Under the pieces are notes generated by a model. That model saw nothing but the letters and a program-made list of their open reading frames with translations. It made no database searches and was not told the DNA's origin. From Gemmatimonadota bacterium (GTDB taxonomy: Bacteria; Gemmatimonadota; Gemmatimonadetes; Gemmatimonadales; GWC2-71-9), in contig QHTP01000005.1 of the NCBI GenBank assembly GCA_003220855.1, positions 1 to 26,280 on the forward strand: a stretch of DNA of 26,280 nt, in the 5' to 3' direction. Made by a program: the position numbers and the translations under genes. This document shows, piece after piece, positions 22,259-26,280 of the stretch (the first letter of the stretch is position 1; each line of letters opens with the position of its first letter).

Positions 22259-22740
22259 GCGCTCTTCCCATCACGCTGCCGCGTGTAGCGGTGCGGGACG
22301 CGGTGCTCGCCGACGTCCCGGCCCTCGAGACGCTCATGGCCCCCTACGTCGCCACCGGCGATCTGCTGCCGCGGAGCAATTACGACCTGTGCCGGCACAT
22401 CAAGGAGTACGCCGTTGCCGCAGCCCCGGGCGGCGAGATCGTGGGATGCGGCTCCCTCAAGATCTATTCGCGTGGGCTCGCCGAGGTCGCCGGCCTCGCG
22501 GTGCATCCGCGGTGGCAGGGAGCGGGGGTGGGTCGGGCGCTGCTTGAGCTGCTCACCGCCGAAGCCCGGGCGCAGGGGCTGCACGAGGTGCTGGCGCTGA
22601 CGCGCAAGCCCGCGTTCTTCTTGAAGCTCGGGTTCGTGCCCGCCGAGCGCGAGCAGTTCCCCCTCAAGGTGTGGGCGGACTGTGCGCGCTGTCCGAGGCA
22701 AAATTGTTGCGATGAGGTGGCAGTAGTGTTGCGGTTGTAG
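22255..22740 (+). CDS. argA: Short N-acetylglutamate synthase (GNAT)
   Basis: 161 residues of the GNAT fold, matching the short stand-alone N-acetylglutamate synthase seen in some bacteria and fused to ArgH in others. The acetyl-CoA motif is VHPRWQGAGVGRALLELL, preceded by GCGSL and AEVAGLAV, and followed by LTRKPAFFLKLGF. The C-terminal KVWADCARCPRQNCCDEVAV carries the KxWxDCxxCPxxxxCDExA signature of this group. It lacks the ArgB-like allosteric domain of classical ArgA, so arginine control is probably at transcription. argJ is absent, so this would be the acetyl donor step. Confidence 0.86.
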   Translation: MSALPITLPRVAVRDAVLADVPALETLMAPYVATGDLLPRSNYDLCRHIKEYAVAAAPGGEIVGCGSLKIYSRGLAEVAGLAVHPRWQGAGVGRALLELLTAEARAQGLHEVLALTRKPAFFLKLGFVPAEREQFPLKVWADCARCPRQNCCDEVAVVLRL

Positions 22741-22749
22741 TCCCTCCCG

Positions 22750-22779
22750 TTGACACGTTCCCCCGTCCCGGAAGAGATT
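22750..22779 (+). promoter_or_regulatory. Possible promoter of the pncA-serA operon
   Basis: A perfect TTGACA (22750-22755), 18-base spacer and a poor GAGATT (22774-22779) that ends 7 bases before ATG 22787. The 46-base gap is the only break in this run of genes. Confidence 0.35.
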
Positions 22780-22786
22780 CCTCGCA

Positions 22787-23452
22787 ATGCCCCGTGTCAT
22801 CTTCTGGGACGTCGACACCCAGTACGACTTTATGCGCGCCGACGGCAAGCTCTACGTGCCGGAGGCGGAGCGCATCATCGGCAACTTGAAGCGCCTCACC
22901 GACTACGCGCATGGGCACGGCATTTGCCTGATAGCAAGCGCCGACGACCACGTGCCGGCCCACGCCGAGATCTCCGACACGCCGGACTGGAAGACCACCT
23001 TTCCGCCGCATTGCATGCGTGGCGCTCCCGGCCAGAAAAAGATTCCGGAAACGGCGCTCCGCGACCCATTGGTGATCGAGCCGGGGCGGATCGACCCCAA
23101 AGCGCTCGCCGAGCGGGTGCGGGCGCATCGAGGAGACATTTTGTTCCACAAACACCGGTTCGACGTGTTCACCAACGACAACGTGACGACCGTGCTCGAC
23201 GTGCTGGCGCCGGACGACATCGTCTTGTACGGCGTGGCGACCGACGTGTGTGACAAGGCGGCGATCGAGGGCCTGCTCGAGCGGCGACCGCACACCCGGC
23301 TGTTCGTGGTCACCGACGCCGTGAAGGGCATCGACAAGGATGTCTCCGAGCAGCTGCTCAAGGATTGGGGCGACGAGGGCGTGCGCCTCGTAAAGACCAG
23401 GGAAGTCGTGGAGGAGGGCCTCGTCGAGAGTCTCGCCCGGGCGACGGTATGA
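22787..23452 (+). CDS. pncA: Nicotinamidase-like isochorismatase-family hydrolase
   Basis: 221 residues. The catalytic triad of nicotinamidase is seen as D10 (FWDVDTQYDF), K122 (LFHKHRF) and C155 (ATDVCDKAA). Metal ligands also fit: D53, H55 and H59 in ADDHVPAHAEI and H75 in PPHCMRGAPG, as in Mycobacterium PncA (D49, H51, H57, H71). It should convert nicotinamide to nicotinate for NAD salvage; pncB is in this window. The assignment of function is by motif; other isochorismatase-fold amidases remain possible. Its ATGA overlap couples it to the aminotransferase. Confidence 0.8.
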   Translation: MPRVIFWDVDTQYDFMRADGKLYVPEAERIIGNLKRLTDYAHGHGICLIASADDHVPAHAEISDTPDWKTTFPPHCMRGAPGQKKIPETALRDPLVIEPGRIDPKALAERVRAHRGDILFHKHRFDVFTNDNVTTVLDVLAPDDIVLYGVATDVCDKAAIEGLLERRPHTRLFVVTDAVKGIDKDVSEQLLKDWGDEGVRLVKTREVVEEGLVESLARATV

Positions 23453-24558
23453 GCGCGGCCTCCGTCGCCACCGCCCCCGCCTTTGGGCGGTTTTTTCTGC
23501 CTGGCCCCACCGACGTTCACCCCGAAGTGCTGGCCGCGATGCAGCGGCCCATGATCGGGCACCGCTCCGGCGCCATGGAGCAGCTGCTCGCGCGGCTCGA
23601 GGCACCGCTCGCCCGCCTGTTCCGCACGGCCCGTCCCGTCCTCGTGGGCACCACCTCGGCGACGGGCTTCATGGAGATGGCGGTGCGCAACGGCGTGCGG
23701 CACCGTGCCCTGTCGCTCGTGAACGGCTCGTTCAGCGAGCGCTTTGCGAACCTGGTCCGCACCTGCGGCAAGGAATGCATCCGCTTGGATGTGCCGCTCG
23801 GCTGCGCCGTCGAGCCCGACATGCTGCGGGACGCGCTCAAGCGCTCCCCGGTGGACGCCGTCACCCTCGTCCACTCGGAAACATCGACCGGTGTGCTCCA
23901 GGACGTCGAAGCGCTCGCAGCCGTCGTGCGCGAATTCGACGACGTGATGGTGCTCGTGGACGCCGTGACGTCGCTGGCGGGATCTCCCGTGGAGACCGAT
24001 CGCTGGGGAGGAGCCGGGGGGCTCGACTTCGTCCTCACGGGATCGCAGAAGGCACTCGCCCTGCCCCCGGGGCTCGCGCTGGGCGTCGCCTCGGAGCGCA
24101 TGGTCGAGCGCGCCAAGACGCTCCCCGGTCGTGGGCTGTACTTCGACCTGGTGAGCTTCCTCGAAGCGACCACCAAGCACCAGCCGACCAACACGCCGGC
24201 GATCTCCCTGCTGTACGCGCTCGACACCCAGCTCGCCCGGATCGAGCGCGAGGGCGGCTTGGAGGCGCGGTGGGAGCGGCACGACGCCATGCGCCGCCGC
24301 GTCGAGCAATGGAGCGAGCAGCACGGGGTCGCGTACCTGCCGCGCGAAGGGCGCCACAGCTGGACCGTCTCGTGCCTCAAGCTCCCCGATGGCAAGACGT
24401 CCAAGCCGGTCGTCGCGGGGCTGAAGCAGGCCGGCTGGACCATCGGCGCCGGGTACGGCTCCCTCAAGGACTCGACCATCCGCATCGGTCACATGGGCGA
24501 CCACACCGTCGGGGCAGTGGACGAGCTGCTGGCTCTGCTCGCGCAGCTCGTGGCGTGA
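23449..24558 (+). CDS. Class V aminotransferase, probable phosphoserine aminotransferase by context
   Basis: 369 residues of PLP fold type I, class V (alanine-glyoxylate/serine-pyruvate aminotransferase type). Motifs: PGPTDVHPEVL, GHRSGAMEQL, GTTSATGFMEMAV, VHSETSTGVLQDVE, VDAVTSLAG and the PLP lysine K201 in TGSQKALALPPG. It is not a classical SerC, but it is sandwiched by ATGA and GTGA overlaps with pncA and serA, so the step between phosphohydroxypyruvate and phosphoserine is the natural guess. Methanogen proteins of this class are reported to do that. Glyoxylate or pyruvate transamination is an alternative. Confidence 0.86.
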   Translation: MSAASVATAPAFGRFFLPGPTDVHPEVLAAMQRPMIGHRSGAMEQLLARLEAPLARLFRTARPVLVGTTSATGFMEMAVRNGVRHRALSLVNGSFSERFANLVRTCGKECIRLDVPLGCAVEPDMLRDALKRSPVDAVTLVHSETSTGVLQDVEALAAVVREFDDVMVLVDAVTSLAGSPVETDRWGGAGGLDFVLTGSQKALALPPGLALGVASERMVERAKTLPGRGLYFDLVSFLEATTKHQPTNTPAISLLYALDTQLARIEREGGLEARWERHDAMRRRVEQWSEQHGVAYLPREGRHSWTVSCLKLPDGKTSKPVVAGLKQAGWTIGAGYGSLKDSTIRIGHMGDHTVGAVDELLALLAQLVA

Positions 24559-26150
24559 GCGTTCGCGTGGTGGTGGCGGATCGCCTGACCGAGGCGGGGC
24601 TCAAGATGCTCGCCGCGACCCCGGACATCGAGGTGGTGAACTGCGCCGGCAAGCCGCGCGACGAGCTCGAGCGAGCGCTCGCCGGCGCGCACGCCTTGAT
24701 CGTACGCAGCGAGACGCGGGTCACCGCGGACCTGATCACCCACGGCCCCGGGCTCCGCGTGATCGCCCGCGCCGGCACTGGTGTGGACAACATCGACGTG
24801 CACGCGGCCACCCGCCGCGGGATCGCGGTCATGAACGCGCCCGGCGCCAACACGGTCAGCGCCGCGGAGCACGCGATGGGCCTGCTGCTCGCGTGGGCGC
24901 GCCACATCCCGTGGGCCGCGGAAGCGATGCGCCGCGGCGAATGGGACCGCAAGCGCTTCGAGGGCACCGAGCTGCGTGGCAAGACGATCGGTATCGTCGG
25001 ACTGGGCCGCATCGGCGGGCACGTCGCGCAGCTCGCCCGCGCCTTCGGGATGCACGTGGTGGGGCACGATCCCTACCTCTCGCCCGAGCGCGCCGCGGAA
25101 CTGCAGCTCAAGCTGCTGCCGCTCGACCAGCTGCTGGGCCAGGCGGACGTGGTCACGCTGCACGTGGCCCACACGGAGCAGACGCACCACCTGATCAACG
25201 CCGCGCGTCTGAAGCTCATGAAGCCCACCGCGGTGCTCGTGAACACGGCGCGTGGTGAGCTGGTGGACGCCGTGGCCCTGGCCGAGGCGATCGGGGAGAA
25301 GCGCATCGGTGGCGCCGCGCTCGACGTGTTCGCGGTCGAGCCGCTGCCCGCGGACTCGCCGCTCCGCAAGCTCGAGCGCGTCATTCTCACGCCCCACCTC
25401 GCCGCCTCTACGGCGGAGGCGCAGGAGCGCGTGAGCCTGGAGATCTGCGGTGCCGTACGCGACGCGCTGCTCGCCGGCGACCTGTCGTTTGCGATCAACG
25501 TGCCCGGCATTTCAGGCGACCTGTTGCGGCGCCTCGGGCCGCTGCTCGACTTGGCGCGCCGCCTGGGTCGGCTGGCGCTGGCGCTCGTGGACGGGCCTGT
25601 CACCGCGGTCGAGGTGGACTACGGCGGCAAGGACGAAGCGGCGCCGCGGCCGGTCCTGATGGCCGCCGTCGAGGGGCTGCTCTCGGCCATGAACGTCGAG
25701 CCGGTGAGTCTCGTCAACGCCCTGCTCATCGCGGAGGAGCGCGGCGTCCGCCACGCGCGCAAGACCGGCACCCCCGAGCCCGGGTTCGAAACCACCGTGG
25801 GCGTGACGCTCGAAGCGGCGCGCGGACGCGTGCGCGTGGCGGGTGCCGTGCTGGAAAACGGCCATGGGCGCGTGATTCGCATCGACGACTACCACGTCGA
25901 CGTGGCGCCCGAAGGCTGGATGCTGGTGATTCGGAACCGGGACGTGCCGGGTGTCATCGGCCGGGTGGGCACGCTGCTCGGCGGGGCGGGGATCAACATC
26001 GGCAGCTACCACCAGGCGCGCGTGCCCTTCCCGGGGCACGACGCGCTCGCCGCGATCACCGTGGATCAGCCGCTCGTGAACGGCGTGCTCGACGAGCTGG
26101 CGCGCGAGCCGGACATCCAGCTCGTGCGGCTGGCGAACTTCGGGGACTGA
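24555..26150 (+). CDS. serA: D-3-phosphoglycerate dehydrogenase (long, ACT-containing)
   Basis: 531 residues, the long SerA type: substrate domain at both ends of the catalytic part, Rossmann NAD domain (GIVGLGRIGGHVAQLA), an intervening allosteric substrate-binding domain (about 320-450) and a C-terminal ACT domain (about 455-531, with RDVPGVIGRVGTLLGGAGINIG). Catalytic residues R233 (NTARGELVD), E262 (VEPL) and H281 (TPHLAAS) are all present. The ACT domain predicts serine feedback inhibition. GTG 24555 overlaps the aminotransferase stop. Last gene of the operon. Confidence 0.95.
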   Translation: MSVRVVVADRLTEAGLKMLAATPDIEVVNCAGKPRDELERALAGAHALIVRSETRVTADLITHGPGLRVIARAGTGVDNIDVHAATRRGIAVMNAPGANTVSAAEHAMGLLLAWARHIPWAAEAMRRGEWDRKRFEGTELRGKTIGIVGLGRIGGHVAQLARAFGMHVVGHDPYLSPERAAELQLKLLPLDQLLGQADVVTLHVAHTEQTHHLINAARLKLMKPTAVLVNTARGELVDAVALAEAIGEKRIGGAALDVFAVEPLPADSPLRKLERVILTPHLAASTAEAQERVSLEICGAVRDALLAGDLSFAINVPGISGDLLRRLGPLLDLARRLGRLALALVDGPVTAVEVDYGGKDEAAPRPVLMAAVEGLLSAMNVEPVSLVNALLIAEERGVRHARKTGTPEPGFETTVGVTLEAARGRVRVAGAVLENGHGRVIRIDDYHVDVAPEGWMLVIRNRDVPGVIGRVGTLLGGAGINIGSYHQARVPFPGHDALAAITVDQPLVNGVLDELAREPDIQLVRLANFGD

Positions 26151-26163
26151 CCGCCGCTCCCCA

Positions 26164-26225
26164 AGACGGCGCACAACCAGCGTCTCGCGTCGCCGTCTCC
26201 TGCCCACAGCGCCGGTCCAACCGGC
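26164..26225. terminator. Hairpins downstream of serA
   Basis: AGACGGCG (26164-26171) is a perfect complement to CGCCGTCT (26191-26198), loop 19; a second short hairpin GCCGGT-CCA-ACCGGC lies at 26211-26225. No T-run. It may end the serA operon. In 26151-26280 I see no convincing gene. Confidence 0.4.
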
Positions 26226-26280
26226 GACCCGAGGAAGACCAACGTCCCGCGTCCGCTCCGCCGCACGAGCGCCACCGGGA

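Noticed and set aside
22903..24504. Minus-strand open frame of 533 codons opposite the nicotinamidase and aminotransferase
   Set aside because: Same shadow pattern; the opposite-strand genes have catalytic motifs and overlap coupling.
26066..26275. Minus-strand open frame at the right edge
   Set aside because: It overlaps the ACT domain of serA in antisense and shows no recognisable motif or binding site.

Overview
The window is a dense, GC-rich bacterial chromosome segment with about 24 protein genes, mostly in short operons with 4-7 base stop/start overlaps and frequent GTG starts. Secreted S9 and S41 peptidases, a Tat-exported Ntn hydrolase, an Omp85-type barrel and an anti-sigma-like zinc-finger protein indicate a Gram-negative, two-membrane organism. 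The overall style suggests Gemmatimonadota or a relative, but that is an inference: no rRNA or other taxonomic marker is present. No tRNA, rRNA, CRISPR array, phage gene or transposase was found.

Layout: (1) 2-6482, plus strand: the 3' part of gyrA, a threonine dehydratase, a REC-GAF-GGDEF diguanylate cyclase, a zinc-ribbon Ser/Thr kinase, an orphan 2-oxoacid dehydrogenase E1 alpha gene with an apparent ATA start, and an exported dienelactone hydrolase. (2) 6533-9739: a minus-strand S41 peptidase whose GTG start overlaps head-to-head with the start of a membrane-anchored metallophosphoesterase, then a minus-strand TetR regulator. (3) 9075-9914: three copies of an unusual hairpin element with a conserved core and different but self-complementary outer arms. 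(4) 9996-13802: a saccharopine-dehydrogenase-like oxidoreductase, a thioredoxin-fold protein, and a minus-strand pair (asparaginase-like hydrolase, Omp85-type barrel) that looks scarred at its junction. (5) 13871-17318: a two-TM protein, a GT2 glycosyltransferase, an anti-sigma-like protein, an unknown secreted protein and nicotinate phosphoribosyltransferase. (6) 17326-19317: an S9 peptidase, divergent from (7) 19375-26150: argC-argB-argD-short N-acetylglutamate synthase, then nicotinamidase, a class V aminotransferase and serA.

How the genes work together: argC, argB, argD and the synthase cover glutamate to N-acetylornithine. An ARG-box-like operator covers the argC start codon. The class V aminotransferase and SerA plausibly make phosphoserine. 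Nicotinamidase and nicotinate phosphoribosyltransferase form an NAD salvage route, although they lie in separate operons. The cyclase and kinase are translationally coupled signalling genes.

The most noteworthy non-coding signals are the three-copy hairpin family, the palindrome whose two arms serve as back-to-back -35 boxes between argC and the S9 peptidase, and several -10-like boxes placed so that transcripts would begin at or next to the ATG (leaderless mRNAs).
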